In this document: positions 17,072-25,951 of the stretch, in pieces | Numbering within the stretch: position 1 is the stretch's first letter | Layout of the letters: the number at the start of each line of letters is the position of its first letter | DNA from: Bacteroidales bacterium | GTDB taxonomy: Bacteria; Bacteroidota; Bacteroidia; Bacteroidales; F082 | Length of the DNA: 54,658 nucleotides | NCBI GenBank assembly: GCA_016291135.1 | Contig: JAEFAE010000015.1 | Span: 1 to 54,658 of the forward strand | Direction of reading: 5' to 3' | Notes under the pieces: model-generated | Told to the model about the DNA's origin: nothing | The model's input: the letters and a program-made list of their open reading frames with translations, nothing else | Database searches by the model: none | Position numbers and translations under genes: made by a program

Positions 17072-19756
17072 ATGAAAAAATTTTCTTTAATCCTCCTGCT
17101 TTTGGGTTTCGCCTTGGGGATGAATGCCCAAATGGAAAAGACCTTTGATTTCAACGATTATGGTTCAGGTGATAATCCTTATGTTCGCCTGAATGGACAA
17201 GACGGCTGGTATGTCAAGGCCCACAGCGCCGGCAACGGCGGTAGCAACATGGGTCCCATGTACACCGATTACATGGGCCATTTCTGGGGCAACACCCCGA
17301 TGACGCCTACCGCCGATGAGACCATCGGCGTGTTTTCTCATGCCTCGGGTACGGGTTTTGGTGACATTGCCACGCACGACCTCCTCCAATATGGCTTCGA
17401 CTTCTCCAATGGTGGCATCATCGAGGTTGAATGCGATGTGTTGCGCCAATGGTGGGGCACCCTCTTCGGTATCGGCTATGACGGCAACGGTGACGGCTCG
17501 GTCCTGCCTCCCGTCAAGAAAGCCCCTAACCACTCTGCCGTTTACGAACCGATCTGGCCTGATCCCACCAGCACCTCTCCCGATGGCGGCATTTACATGC
17601 TGACCACGGGCAATGCCTCAGGTGGTACCGCCAGCGACAGCGATTTTATCACGGGCGTGGTGTTGCCCAGCAATACGGTTGTCTGCGACTTGAATCCTCC
17701 CTACCCGGATAACTCTTGGTTCCGTTGGAAGATGTCCATCGACCTCGATGCCAACAACGGTGCCGGTGCTGTCACCCTCTATGCGAAGTATGACGCTACC
17801 AGCGACGAATGGGAAGCCGTTCCCGAGTGCCAAGGTGCCAACGCCGGCCTGACCCCAGGCAGCGGCGACAAAAACGATCCTGCCACCTGGACGAATGTCT
17901 TCATGCTCAACAGCGGTTGGTGCGGTTTCGACAACTTGGTCATCCGTTATATCCCGGGCGGACTGGCTGCGCAGTTCATCGACTTTGCCAGCATCCCCGA
18001 CCAGCTGACCTATAACGAACCGATCACGCTCCAGGCTGCTTCCACCTCCGGACTGCCCGTGACCTTCGAGGTCGCCCAAGGTCCTGCCACCGTGAATGGC
18101 AACATCCTCACCCTCACCGGCGAGGAAGGCTTGGTGAAGGTACGCGCCATCCAGCCTGGCGACGGCACCGAATGGCAACCTGCCCCGACGGTGACCCGTT
18201 CGTTCTATGTGGTGAACCCTGAAAACTACACCCCCGAAATCACCATCCGTCGTCCCTACGAAGGCACCAAGGTCTATATGCCCAACTTCGAGAACCCCGT
18301 GATGATCGTGCTGAGCGCCTACATCGACCATGGCAACGTCCTGAAGTTCGAAGAAGTGAAAGCCTCCGTCGATGGTCAGGAACTGACCTTGAAGACCGAC
18401 TATCCCGACAACCCCGAGAACGGCTACTGGTACACCACCTGGACGCCTTCCGGCCCCGGCACCTACAACATGACCGTGCGCATCGTCCAAACAGGCGGCA
18501 AGGCCACCTCGGCTTCCAACACCTTTGAGGTGACCACCGACTACGACAACATCACCGTCTCCGCCCTCAACGGCGAGGTGGTGGCCGATCTTCAGAACTT
18601 CAATGCCTACGGCGAATTTCCTTTCCCGACCCATGTCAACGCCTTCAACGCCATCAACCTGCATTATCTGCACAACTGCGTGAACGGCAACTGCAACACC
18701 TACGACCACCAGAGCTATGTGCGCGTGAAGAACTACCGCGGCGAATGGGTGGAGCTCTGCCGTTACATCACCCCCTTCGGCGTGGAATGCGTCGATGACC
18801 TCGACGTGACCGACTACACCACCGTGCTGCAAGGCCTGGTGGAGTTCGAATACTATAGCGAACAATATGAGACGGGCTCCGGCTACAACCCCACCGCCAT
18901 CTTTGAATACACCAAAGGTACGCCCGACTATCCTTATATCGATATGATGGAACTCTGGTATGGCAACTATTCCTTCGGCGATTACGAAAATATGTGTCCC
19001 GTCCAGCCTCGCCAAGTCTCCTTCGATCCTTGTGTGGAGAAGGCGAACTTGAAGATCACCACTTCGGGTCACAACTGGAGCGATGTCGGCAACGGTGCCT
19101 ACAACACCGGCAACGCCGCCGAGTTCTACGAGGCTACACACAACATCAAGATCAACGGCAGTACCCAATACACCCAGCACCTGTGGGAAACCTGTAACCC
19201 CAACCCGGCGGGCTGCCAACCCCAAAACGGTACCTGGACCTATGCACGTGCCGGATGGTGCCCGGGCAGCATGACCATGGTGTGGGACTACAGCCTCGAC
19301 AACTACCTGCCCAATGGCGGTGCCGAGCTTCTGTATGAGTTCGACCCGACCTACGTCGATCATTGCCATCCCAACTATCCTGGTTGCGTGAGCGGACAGA
19401 ACAGCTGCCCGAACTGCGACAACTCCAGCAACCCGATCCTGAAAGTTTCCGGCAAGCTGGTCACCTACAGCCATAACACCGACATCCTGCTGGATGTCGA
19501 GGAACGTCCCAATGTGGAAGCCGATGCGTTCAAAGCGACGGTCACGCCCAATCCCGCAAAAGACCGCCTGACCCTTACCACCGACTATGAGAAGGGCCGT
19601 ACCAGCGTCCGCATCATCAACGCCCAAGGTGTCATCGTGCGCGCCTTCAGCATGGAAGGTTCAACCACCATCGACGTGAGCGACCTCCCGTCTGGTATTT
19701 ATCTGGTTCACTTCATCGGTGGTCAGGTCGTTACCAAGAAGGTCGTTATTGACTGA
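17072..19756 (+). CDS. PNGase F-type peptide N-glycosidase with T9SS sorting domain (first of tandem pair)
   Basis: An 894-residue protein with signal peptide 1-20 (LILLLLGFALGMNAQ). Residues about 21-295 look like a jelly-roll (LamG-like) domain with a Trp-rich RQWWGTLFGIGYDGNGDG loop. Residues 300-490 are two Ig-like segments. Residues 515-800 match peptide-N4-(N-acetyl-beta-glucosaminyl)asparagine amidase F, which cleaves N-glycans from asparagine. Against remembered PNGase F the aligned pieces are CNTYDHQSYV (D545 for Asp60), EYYSEQYE (E597 for Glu118), NAAEFYEATH (E684 for Glu206) and RAGWCPG. So all three active-site acids appear kept. The tail (VTPNPAKDRL...GIYLVHF...KKVVID) is a T9SS sorting domain. 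I chose ATG 17072 because the upstream GTG at 17021 would add a non-signal leader. Confidence 0.85.
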   Translation: MKKFSLILLLLGFALGMNAQMEKTFDFNDYGSGDNPYVRLNGQDGWYVKAHSAGNGGSNMGPMYTDYMGHFWGNTPMTPTADETIGVFSHASGTGFGDIATHDLLQYGFDFSNGGIIEVECDVLRQWWGTLFGIGYDGNGDGSVLPPVKKAPNHSAVYEPIWPDPTSTSPDGGIYMLTTGNASGGTASDSDFITGVVLPSNTVVCDLNPPYPDNSWFRWKMSIDLDANNGAGAVTLYAKYDATSDEWEAVPECQGANAGLTPGSGDKNDPATWTNVFMLNSGWCGFDNLVIRYIPGGLAAQFIDFASIPDQLTYNEPITLQAASTSGLPVTFEVAQGPATVNGNILTLTGEEGLVKVRAIQPGDGTEWQPAPTVTRSFYVVNPENYTPEITIRRPYEGTKVYMPNFENPVMIVLSAYIDHGNVLKFEEVKASVDGQELTLKTDYPDNPENGYWYTTWTPSGPGTYNMTVRIVQTGGKATSASNTFEVTTDYDNITVSALNGEVVADLQNFNAYGEFPFPTHVNAFNAINLHYLHNCVNGNCNTYDHQSYVRVKNYRGEWVELCRYITPFGVECVDDLDVTDYTTVLQGLVEFEYYSEQYETGSGYNPTAIFEYTKGTPDYPYIDMMELWYGNYSFGDYENMCPVQPRQVSFDPCVEKANLKITTSGHNWSDVGNGAYNTGNAAEFYEATHNIKINGSTQYTQHLWETCNPNPAGCQPQNGTWTYARAGWCPGSMTMVWDYSLDNYLPNGGAELLYEFDPTYVDHCHPNYPGCVSGQNSCPNCDNSSNPILKVSGKLVTYSHNTDILLDVEERPNVEADAFKATVTPNPAKDRLTLTTDYEKGRTSVRIINAQGVIVRAFSMEGSTTIDVSDLPSGIYLVHFIGGQVVTKKVVID

Positions 19757-19784
19757 GAACGTTAGGATATAAAAACAGCATAAT

Positions 19785-22328
19785 ATGAAACGAACCCTCT
19801 TATTGATCATAGGGTTGGCGATGCTCGTCAGGGCGATGGCCCAGGTGGAGTATCTTTACGACTTCAACAGCTTGACGGAAGGCGTTCGGAACCTCAACGG
19901 CCAAGACGGCTGGGTGACGCATTACCAGACCGCTCCGTCATCGCAGGACTTCGACGTGGGCTATGTCTGTGGATCGGACATGGCCCCCGACGAATCCATC
20001 GCGATATGGTATCCCTACGGTGGCTCCGGCGTGGGTCGGACCGCCACCCGCAAGGCGACACCCAACTTCAACTTCAGCTTCCACGAGGGCGGCATCATGG
20101 ATCTTGAGATGGACATGAACCGTACCTGGTGGGGGAATTTCTTCGGCGTGGGCTTCGATGCCGATGGCGACGGGAACATCCTCCCCGGCATGAACGATCT
20201 GGATGGAGGCGTCTATCTGTTCTGCAAGGGACAAGGCGACAGCGGCCATGCCAAGGTCTGCCTGCCCGACGGCACTTCTGTGGAGTTTGGATTCGACGAA
20301 GGCGGCTGGAACCGTTACAAGCTCTCGTTCGACTTCAATGCCTTTAACGGTGAAGGCTCTGTGACGGTGTTCGTGAAACCCGGCTGCCAAGGCGAATGGA
20401 TCCAACAGGCGGCGGCCACCAACATCAACATGCACCTCACCCCGGGCTCGGGCGACAAAAACGACTACCAAGCCTGGGACGGCCTCTTCTTCCATGCCCA
20501 AGGAGGTACAGGCGGTTTCGACAACCTGCTGGTCCGCCAACAGCCTTCCGGGAGCGCCCAGCTTATCGAGATGGCCGACATCCCCAACCAGCTGGTGTTC
20601 AACGCGCCGATCACCCTCAACGCCACTGCCTCCTCCGGCCTCCCCGTGACCTTCGCCATGATCGAAGGCCCCGCCACCATCGAAGGCCATACGCTGACCC
20701 TCACCGGAGCGCCCGGCATCGTGCGGTTCAAGGCCTGCCAGGCCGGCGACGACACCTGGCTTCCCGCCCCTGATGTGATCAAGCAATTCGAGGTGATCGA
20801 CCCCGACCTCTATGAGCCGGAGATCACCATCCGCCGTCCCTACGAAGGCACCGACGTCTACCTGGATGCCCTGCATCCCGTGATGGTGGTGGTTTCGGCC
20901 TATGTCGAACACCCCGAGGTCATCCGGTTCACCGATTTCAAGGCCTCGGTGGGCGGTCAAGAGGTGACACTCCAGACGGCCCATCCCGACGATCCCGATA
21001 ACGGCTATTACTATGGCTTCTGGACGCCTGAGGCCTTCGGCGCCTATGACATGACCGTCCGTGTGGTCCAGTCGGGTGGCAAGGTCTCGGAACGAAGCTG
21101 CCACTTTGAGCTGAAGAACCAGTTCGACAACACGTTGGAGGTTGTCACCATGCACGGCGATTTGGTGTGTACGCCCAGCCAGCATAGCGCTAGGGGCAAC
21201 TATGTCTTTCCCACGCATGTGGGGGCTTTCAACCAGATCATGGCCCATTACGACCACAACTGCGTGAACAACCATTGCGACACGTATGACCGGGTGGGCG
21301 GTGTCCGTATCCGCAATTACCGTGGCGAATGGGTGGAGCTCTTCCGTTACATCACGCCGTTCGGTGTGCAATGCGACGACGATCTCGAGGTCTCCGACTA
21401 CACCTCGCTGCTGCAAGGGCTGGTGGAGCTGGAATATTTCATGGAGACATGGAACGGCGACGGCTTCAACCCCAACCTCATCTTCACCTTCACCAAAGGG
21501 GTTCCCGAATACCTCTATGCCGATATCGATGAGATCTGGTACGGCACCTATTCCTTTGGCGACTATGCCAACCAACAGCCCGTGCCGGTGGTCGACTTCA
21601 GCTTCCCCGAACATACCCAAAAAGCGGTGTTGAAACTGTCCACCAGCGGCCATAACTGGAGCAGTGGCACCGACAACACCTATAACACGGGCAATGCCGC
21701 CGAGTTCTACGAAGCCACCCACCATATCCATGTCAACGGTGTGAACCGTTACGACCAGCATTTGTGGAGGACCTGCTCCCCCAATCCAGCCGGATGCCAG
21801 CCCCAAAACGGGACTTGGATCTATTCGCGTAGCGGCTGGTGCCCAGGCTCCATCGCCATGGTGTGGGACTTCGACCTGAGTGCCTATCTCCCTGATGGCC
21901 AAGCCGAGCTCTTCTACCAATTCGACCCGACCTATCTCGACTACTGCCATCCCAACCACCCCGACTGCGTCAGCGGTGTCACCTGCACCGAATGCGCCGC
22001 CCCCGACAACCCGATCCTGAAGGTGTCTGGCAAGGTGGTGTCGTTCAGCAACGACGAGGGGGTGATCCTAGGTGTCCACCATCCGGAACCGGTTCCTACT
22101 TTCGACGTGACCCTAGCTCCCAACCCGGCACATCATCAACTGACCCTGAAGACCGACTACGACAAAGGCGCGGTCAGCGTCTTGATCCTCAACCTGCAAG
22201 GGCAGGCGGTGATGTATTTCAGCCTGGAAGGCGAACGCACGTTGGATGTCAGCCATCTGGCTCCCGGCCTCTACACCGTGAAGCTGCTGGGTGGTGAAGT
22301 CCTTACCCGAAAACTCATCATCTATTAA
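19785..22328 (+). CDS. PNGase F-type peptide N-glycosidase with T9SS sorting domain (second of tandem pair)
   Basis: An 847-residue paralogue of the preceding gene with the same order of parts: signal peptide 1-20 (ending VRAMAQ), jelly-roll-like domain with MNRTWWGNFFGVGFDADGDG, Ig-like part (PEITIRRPYEGTDVYL), PNGase F-like domain about 475-760, and T9SS tail (LAPNPAHHQLTL...PGLYTVKL...RKLIIY). Catalytic positions visible by alignment to PNGase F are D502 in CDTYDR, E554 in YFMETWNG and E640 in NAAEFYEATH. The RSGWCPG motif is present. The ETW triplet is closer to PNGase F than in the first copy. It starts 28 bases after the first gene. The pair probably arose by duplication and may differ in glycan preference. 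Confidence 0.85.
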   Translation: MKRTLLLIIGLAMLVRAMAQVEYLYDFNSLTEGVRNLNGQDGWVTHYQTAPSSQDFDVGYVCGSDMAPDESIAIWYPYGGSGVGRTATRKATPNFNFSFHEGGIMDLEMDMNRTWWGNFFGVGFDADGDGNILPGMNDLDGGVYLFCKGQGDSGHAKVCLPDGTSVEFGFDEGGWNRYKLSFDFNAFNGEGSVTVFVKPGCQGEWIQQAAATNINMHLTPGSGDKNDYQAWDGLFFHAQGGTGGFDNLLVRQQPSGSAQLIEMADIPNQLVFNAPITLNATASSGLPVTFAMIEGPATIEGHTLTLTGAPGIVRFKACQAGDDTWLPAPDVIKQFEVIDPDLYEPEITIRRPYEGTDVYLDALHPVMVVVSAYVEHPEVIRFTDFKASVGGQEVTLQTAHPDDPDNGYYYGFWTPEAFGAYDMTVRVVQSGGKVSERSCHFELKNQFDNTLEVVTMHGDLVCTPSQHSARGNYVFPTHVGAFNQIMAHYDHNCVNNHCDTYDRVGGVRIRNYRGEWVELFRYITPFGVQCDDDLEVSDYTSLLQGLVELEYFMETWNGDGFNPNLIFTFTKGVPEYLYADIDEIWYGTYSFGDYANQQPVPVVDFSFPEHTQKAVLKLSTSGHNWSSGTDNTYNTGNAAEFYEATHHIHVNGVNRYDQHLWRTCSPNPAGCQPQNGTWIYSRSGWCPGSIAMVWDFDLSAYLPDGQAELFYQFDPTYLDYCHPNHPDCVSGVTCTECAAPDNPILKVSGKVVSFSNDEGVILGVHHPEPVPTFDVTLAPNPAHHQLTLKTDYDKGAVSVLILNLQGQAVMYFSLEGERTLDVSHLAPGLYTVKLLGGEVLTRKLIIY

Positions 22329-22343
22329 CCAACCGACTCCGAT

Positions 22344-23705
22344 ATGAAGACGCTGCTCCTAATCCTATCCTTGTTGCTGACGGTGCCCCTGATGGCGCAA
22401 ACGCCGCCGTATCTCGATGAGAACAAACCTTTGAAGGAACGCGTGGACGATGCCTTGCAGCGCATGACGCCTGCCGAAAAGGAGACCCTGGCCCAGACCT
22501 GCTTCCAGCCTTACGCTTCGGGGGTGCCTCGTCTGGGGATCCCGCCTTTTGTCATCGACACGACGCCCAACCCGCTGTTTCCTTCGGTGGCAAGCCTCTT
22601 GGCTTCCTGGAACCCTGAGTTGTTTCGGATGTTGGGAAGCTACAGCGCCGAGCAGGCCTTGTATCGCCGGATCGATGCCATCGGCGACGCCATACCGCCA
22701 CGACAGGGCGAAGACCCTTATCTGGTGGGCTTGATGCTTCCACCGTATGCGGAAGGGGTCCGTGCCTACGGCGTAGCGGTGATGGACGATTTTACCCCCA
22801 TCGGCGCTCCCCAGCCGCAAGACGAACGCCTGCGTCGGTTGCTGGAGCTCTATCTTCAGACCTCGATGAACCGCCAGCGCCCCCTGGGCTTTGTAGGTAC
22901 CGGGCAACAGCTTGCAGCGGCCCGTACCATGGCGGAAGAGAGTGTCGTGCTGCTGAAAAACGATCACGGGATCCTGCCGCTACAAAAGGGCGCTTCGTGC
23001 CGGATCTGGATGGTAGGGAGCCATCCCATGGAGGGGTTGCGGCAGGCGTTGGAACAACAAGGGGTCCAGGCCGACTGCAGGGACGTTTCCTTTGAGGAGG
23101 CTACCCGGATGGCAGGCCCAGGCGATATCGTGGTGTTTACCGACAACTGTTCGGACCGTACCGAGACGGGATTTCTCCAGAAAGTGCCTGCCGTGCTGCA
23201 GGTGGGAGAACTCGGCGCCGAAGGCGCCGACGTCTTGGCCAACATGCTTGTTGGCCAAGGCGACCCTTCGGGCCGCCTGCCTTTCGCTTGGAAAGGAAAA
23301 GACGAGAAAGCGCCACATTTCGCCTTGGGTTACGGTTTGGGCTATACCACCTTCGAGCTGAGCAACATCACCCAGTCGGGGCGAGAGATTCCCGAGGAAG
23401 GCGACATCCTGGTAACGGTGACGGTGACCAACACCGGCGCACGGGCAGGGGCCACCGTGGTGCAGTGCTACATCCACGACATCAAGACCTCGCTGCCCAA
23501 GCCCGACCGTTCCCTTCAGGGGTTCAAGAAGGTGTTTCTCCAACCTGGCGAGCAACAGGACGTCACCTTTGCGGTCAACGTGGACTCGGTGCTGTTCTAC
23601 GATGCGGATTCCGAGGCATGGGTGGCCGAACCGGGTTTTTACACTGCCTATATAGGTTTTGCGATGGACGACACCCCGTTGAAGGTGCGTTTTCACCTGA
23701 AATAA
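22344..23705 (+). CDS. Strongly shortened GH3-family protein, probably not a standard glycosidase
   Basis: A 453-residue protein with signal peptide (LLLILSLLLTVPLMAQ); GH3 beta-glucosidases of this type have about 750-850 residues. The GH3 opening is clear (LKERVDDALQRMTPAEK, GVPRLGIPPF, FPSVASLLASWNPEL). So are RQGEDPYLVG (120-129), the C-terminal domain start (ESVVLLKNDHGILPL, 200-213), DPSGRLPFAW (307-316), LGYGLGYTTFE (328-338) and a final fibronectin-like domain. About 150 residues of the catalytic barrel between GEDPYL and the linker are missing, including the usual KH and NR substrate-binding motifs. The SDW nucleophile motif is not intact; AVMDDF at 145-150 may be its remnant. The frame is clean throughout. 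It starts 15 bases after the second PNGase gene. It may be a binding pseudoenzyme or a decaying gene. Confidence 0.8.
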   Translation: MKTLLLILSLLLTVPLMAQTPPYLDENKPLKERVDDALQRMTPAEKETLAQTCFQPYASGVPRLGIPPFVIDTTPNPLFPSVASLLASWNPELFRMLGSYSAEQALYRRIDAIGDAIPPRQGEDPYLVGLMLPPYAEGVRAYGVAVMDDFTPIGAPQPQDERLRRLLELYLQTSMNRQRPLGFVGTGQQLAAARTMAEESVVLLKNDHGILPLQKGASCRIWMVGSHPMEGLRQALEQQGVQADCRDVSFEEATRMAGPGDIVVFTDNCSDRTETGFLQKVPAVLQVGELGAEGADVLANMLVGQGDPSGRLPFAWKGKDEKAPHFALGYGLGYTTFELSNITQSGREIPEEGDILVTVTVTNTGARAGATVVQCYIHDIKTSLPKPDRSLQGFKKVFLQPGEQQDVTFAVNVDSVLFYDADSEAWVAEPGFYTAYIGFAMDDTPLKVRFHLK

Positions 23706-23733
23706 GTCAATAATCGAATCAAACAACAACGAT

Positions 23734-24513
23734 ATGAAAAAAGCATTTTTCCTTTTCTTGACGCTTGCGGTCGTCTTGACGGCTTCCGCCCAGTCGACCC
23801 GGTCCCGTACCAGTCCGAGTGGAACCAGTCGCTACAATGCGATCGGCTTGACCGTGTCCAGTACCTTTAACACGTATTTTTGGGTGTATATCGACGACGT
23901 GTTGCAAAACGAACGTTCGGTACGGTCCCTCACCATCACCGACTTGCCTCAGGCGGATCTGTATGTCCGGGTGGTGCTCGACGACCCCGAGAACCATTGT
24001 TTCGGCGAATATGTCGAATTCAGTACAGCCAAGAACTTTGTCATCGACCGAAAGGGAACGTTCTATGGATGGGAGCCAAGCACACGCACCATTCGTCCGG
24101 AGCTGAGCATGTCTTTTGTGGCCGACGCCTACGGCAATGGCTATAACAATGCCAATGGCTACAACTACAACAATGGCTACGCCGATCCCACCTATGGGGT
24201 GATTTGCATGAGGGATGCCGATTTTGCAGAGGCACTCAAGTACCTCTCGCAGGAAGTCTACGACAACACCCGCCTGAATGTGGCCAAACAGCTCGCGTCC
24301 GACAACCCGTTGTGTGCCAACCAGATCGTGGAGGTTTGCAACAAGTTCTCCTTCGAAAGCAACCGCCTGGCCTTTGCCAAATACGCCTATCAGTACTGCA
24401 CCGAGCAAAACAAGTACTATCTGGTGAACCAGGCCTTGAAGTACGAGGCCTCCAAACGGGAGCTGAACGAATACATCAAGAATCCCAAGGAAGACACGCC
24501 GACCGACGATTGA
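23734..24513 (+). CDS. Secreted DUF4476-domain protein
   Basis: A 259-residue protein with signal peptide 1-20 (FFLFLTLAVVLTASAQ). Residues about 40-130 are a beta-rich region (VYIDDVLQNERSVRSLTITDLP). A low-complexity Asn/Gly/Tyr linker follows (YGNGYNNANGYNYNNGY, about 132-148). Residues 155-250 match DUF4476 (ALKYLSQEVYDNTRLNVAKQ, NQIVEVCNKFSFE, RLAFAKYAYQYC, ELNEYI), a helical domain common in exported Bacteroidota proteins and of unknown function. It is the last gene before the terminator at 24538, so it probably belongs to the SusCD transcript. Confidence 0.8.
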   Translation: MKKAFFLFLTLAVVLTASAQSTRSRTSPSGTSRYNAIGLTVSSTFNTYFWVYIDDVLQNERSVRSLTITDLPQADLYVRVVLDDPENHCFGEYVEFSTAKNFVIDRKGTFYGWEPSTRTIRPELSMSFVADAYGNGYNNANGYNYNNGYADPTYGVICMRDADFAEALKYLSQEVYDNTRLNVAKQLASDNPLCANQIVEVCNKFSFESNRLAFAKYAYQYCTEQNKYYLVNQALKYEASKRELNEYIKNPKEDTPTDD

Positions 24514-24537
24514 CAATCGCTTTGCTACGCAAACAAA

Positions 24538-24574
24538 AAGAGAGGGTGACCCAGGATTGCGGTCACCCTCTCTT
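24538..24574 (+). terminator. Strong bidirectional intrinsic terminator
   Basis: A perfect 13-bp stem AGAGAGGGTGACC / GGTCACCCTCTCT (24539-24551 with 24561-24573) closes a 9-base loop. It is flanked by an A-rich run on the left, which gives U-rich RNA for minus-strand transcripts, and by TTATTT on the right. It separates the plus-strand glycan locus from the minus-strand gene ending at 24597. Confidence 0.85.
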
Positions 24575-24596
24575 ATTTGGTGGATCTTATGGCTAT

Positions 24597-25205
24597 TTAT
24601 TTGCTTGCCGGTCTCGGCCTTGGCTTCCCAGTATTGGTATTAGGCCTGTTGTTTTTTGATCCTGGTTTACCTTTATTCTCAGATTGCTGCTGATTGTTGC
24701 TGTTTTGAATGGCCTTGTTGAGTTTGGGAGACGCTTTTTTGAGTTCCTCAAATTTTTCGTTGAAATAAATCACCTTGCTGTCGGACCCATTCACGATAGT
24801 AACTTCATATTCTCTTCCGGGTTTACCCCAAGCGTAGACCTTATACCCAGGATAATTCTGTTTCACCCAGTCAATGATGGGTTTCGGAGCATTGGCGTTC
24901 GCAGCGGCTTCAGCTTTCTCTGCTTCAGCTTTCTCTGCTTCGGCCTTCTCTTTGGAAGTTTGACCTGCATTAGCGTTCGTGAACACATTCTTTACCTCAT
25001 TATTCTTGGCATTAAGATCCTTTCCCGTGGTTTTTTTGTTTTCCTCGGCCTTGGATGTCGTAATCTTTTTGTCATTTTTTGAGTCTGCTTTAAAAATAGC
25101 GGCCTCTGGTGTTGTTGTCGTTTGCGTTTTTACTTCTTTTTCTTGAGCCATGGCTGTGCTGAGCACAAAGAGAGCCATCATGCTGAGTATCAATGCTTTT
25201 CTCAT
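24597..25205 (-). CDS. Secreted protein with EKAEA-repeat linker and PepSY-like domain
   Basis: A 202-residue protein with signal peptide 1-20 (LILSMMALFVLSTAMAQ). A Lys/Thr/Asn-rich disordered stretch leads to a short tandem of AEKAE units at about residues 85-100 (encoded near 24908-24958). A compact domain of some 55 residues follows (KPIIDWVKQNYPGYKVYAWG, EYEVTIVNG, VIYFNEKFEELKKA), which resembles PepSY-like (DUF2874) domains of Bacteroidota. The tail is Asn/Lys/Pro/Arg-rich and basic. ATG 25205 was chosen because it opens the signal peptide; the longer upstream frame has no support. Function is unknown; periplasmic or surface location is likely. Confidence 0.75.
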   Translation of the reverse strand: MRKALILSMMALFVLSTAMAQEKEVKTQTTTTPEAAIFKADSKNDKKITTSKAEENKKTTGKDLNAKNNEVKNVFTNANAGQTSKEKAEAEKAEAEKAEAAANANAPKPIIDWVKQNYPGYKVYAWGKPGREYEVTIVNGSDSKVIYFNEKFEELKKASPKLNKAIQNSNNQQQSENKGKPGSKNNRPNTNTGKPRPRPASK

Positions 25206-25316
25206 AATTTGTAGTTTTATGTTAATAACTGATGTTTTTGTAAGACAAGTCCTTCTTTTGCAATTAATGTGCCACTTTGAAGCATGAACAAACGATTTGT
25301 CAAGCCCTTGATGATG

Positions 25317-25354
25317 CAAAAAAGGGTAACCGAAACTAGATCGGTCACCCTCTT
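25317..25354 (-). terminator. Intrinsic terminator after the small beta-barrel gene
   Basis: On the minus strand the stem TCGGT..ACCC / GGGT..ACCGA-type hairpin (25324-25333 with 25341-25350, one mismatch) is followed by a run of six T (AAAAAA at 25318-25323 on the plus strand). It lies 27 bases downstream of the stop codon of the gene at 25381-25842. Confidence 0.7.
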
Positions 25355-25380
25355 TTCATTAGGTTAGATAAGGTTCTTTA

Positions 25381-25842
25381 TCAGAAAGTGTAGCGGATGC
25401 CCAGAGCGACGTCACCCCAATGGAAATTGGTGTCGGGAATGAGGTAGAAGCAGGGACGGATGTCCAGCGAAAGCTGCAACGGAACCGCTTGGAATTGATA
25501 GTCGAGACCGGCTTGGCCAACAATGCCGAGTGCGACATTGTTGCTCGGAAGGGCACTCCAGTAATCCAGTTTTCCACCGACGCCGACAAACCAACCCAGG
25601 TTCGGCACGGCGGCAATACCCTGATGGAATTGGTAAATGGCCGCAAATGAGAATGCAGATGAATGCTCAAAGTTATGCCAACCAAGATCGAATTCCAAAC
25701 GGCTGGCACCCAAACCTTTTTGGAAGGAGAGTTCCGCATTGTAACCTTGGCCACCGCCGAGACGGACACCAATCGCATTCTGAGCGTTTGCTGCAAATGA
25801 AATACCGATAACGGCAATCAAAACGAGTAATAACTTTTTCAT
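25381..25842 (-). CDS. Small outer-membrane beta-barrel protein
   Basis: A 153-residue protein with signal peptide 1-21 (LLLVLIAVIGISFAANAQ). The mature part consists of alternating amphipathic strands (AIGVRLGGGQGYNAELSFQK, RLEFDLGWHN, FSFAAIYQFHQ, GWFVGVGGKLDYW, LGIVGQAGLDYQF, LQLSLDIRPCFYL, VALGIRYTF) and ends in Phe. This is the pattern of an eight-stranded outer-membrane barrel. The closest general type is the OmpW/OprF-N-like small barrel group. It is a single-gene transcript with its own promoter and terminator. Its transport or structural role cannot be told. Confidence 0.8.
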   Translation of the reverse strand: MKKLLLVLIAVIGISFAANAQNAIGVRLGGGQGYNAELSFQKGLGASRLEFDLGWHNFEHSSAFSFAAIYQFHQGIAAVPNLGWFVGVGGKLDYWSALPSNNVALGIVGQAGLDYQFQAVPLQLSLDIRPCFYLIPDTNFHWGDVALGIRYTF

Positions 25843-25907
25843 GATGCTTTGTTTTTAGTGATTATTAAATGGATAAATACTAATTGTTTATTTTCAATTC
25901 GATAGTA

Positions 25908-25915
25908 CAAAATTA
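25908..25915 (-). promoter_or_regulatory. -7 box (TAATTTTG, minus strand) for the beta-barrel gene
   Basis: Read on the minus strand, TAATTTTG fits TAnnTTTG and lies 66 bases before the ATG at 25842. Confidence 0.5.
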
Positions 25916-25951
25916 GAAGATTCTTCCAAAAATCAGAAAAAAAGTTTTCAA

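Noticed and set aside
17618..21959. Two long minus-strand frames opposite the PNGase-like genes
   Set aside because: They mirror each other only because the sense genes are paralogues; residue composition is that of antisense translation.
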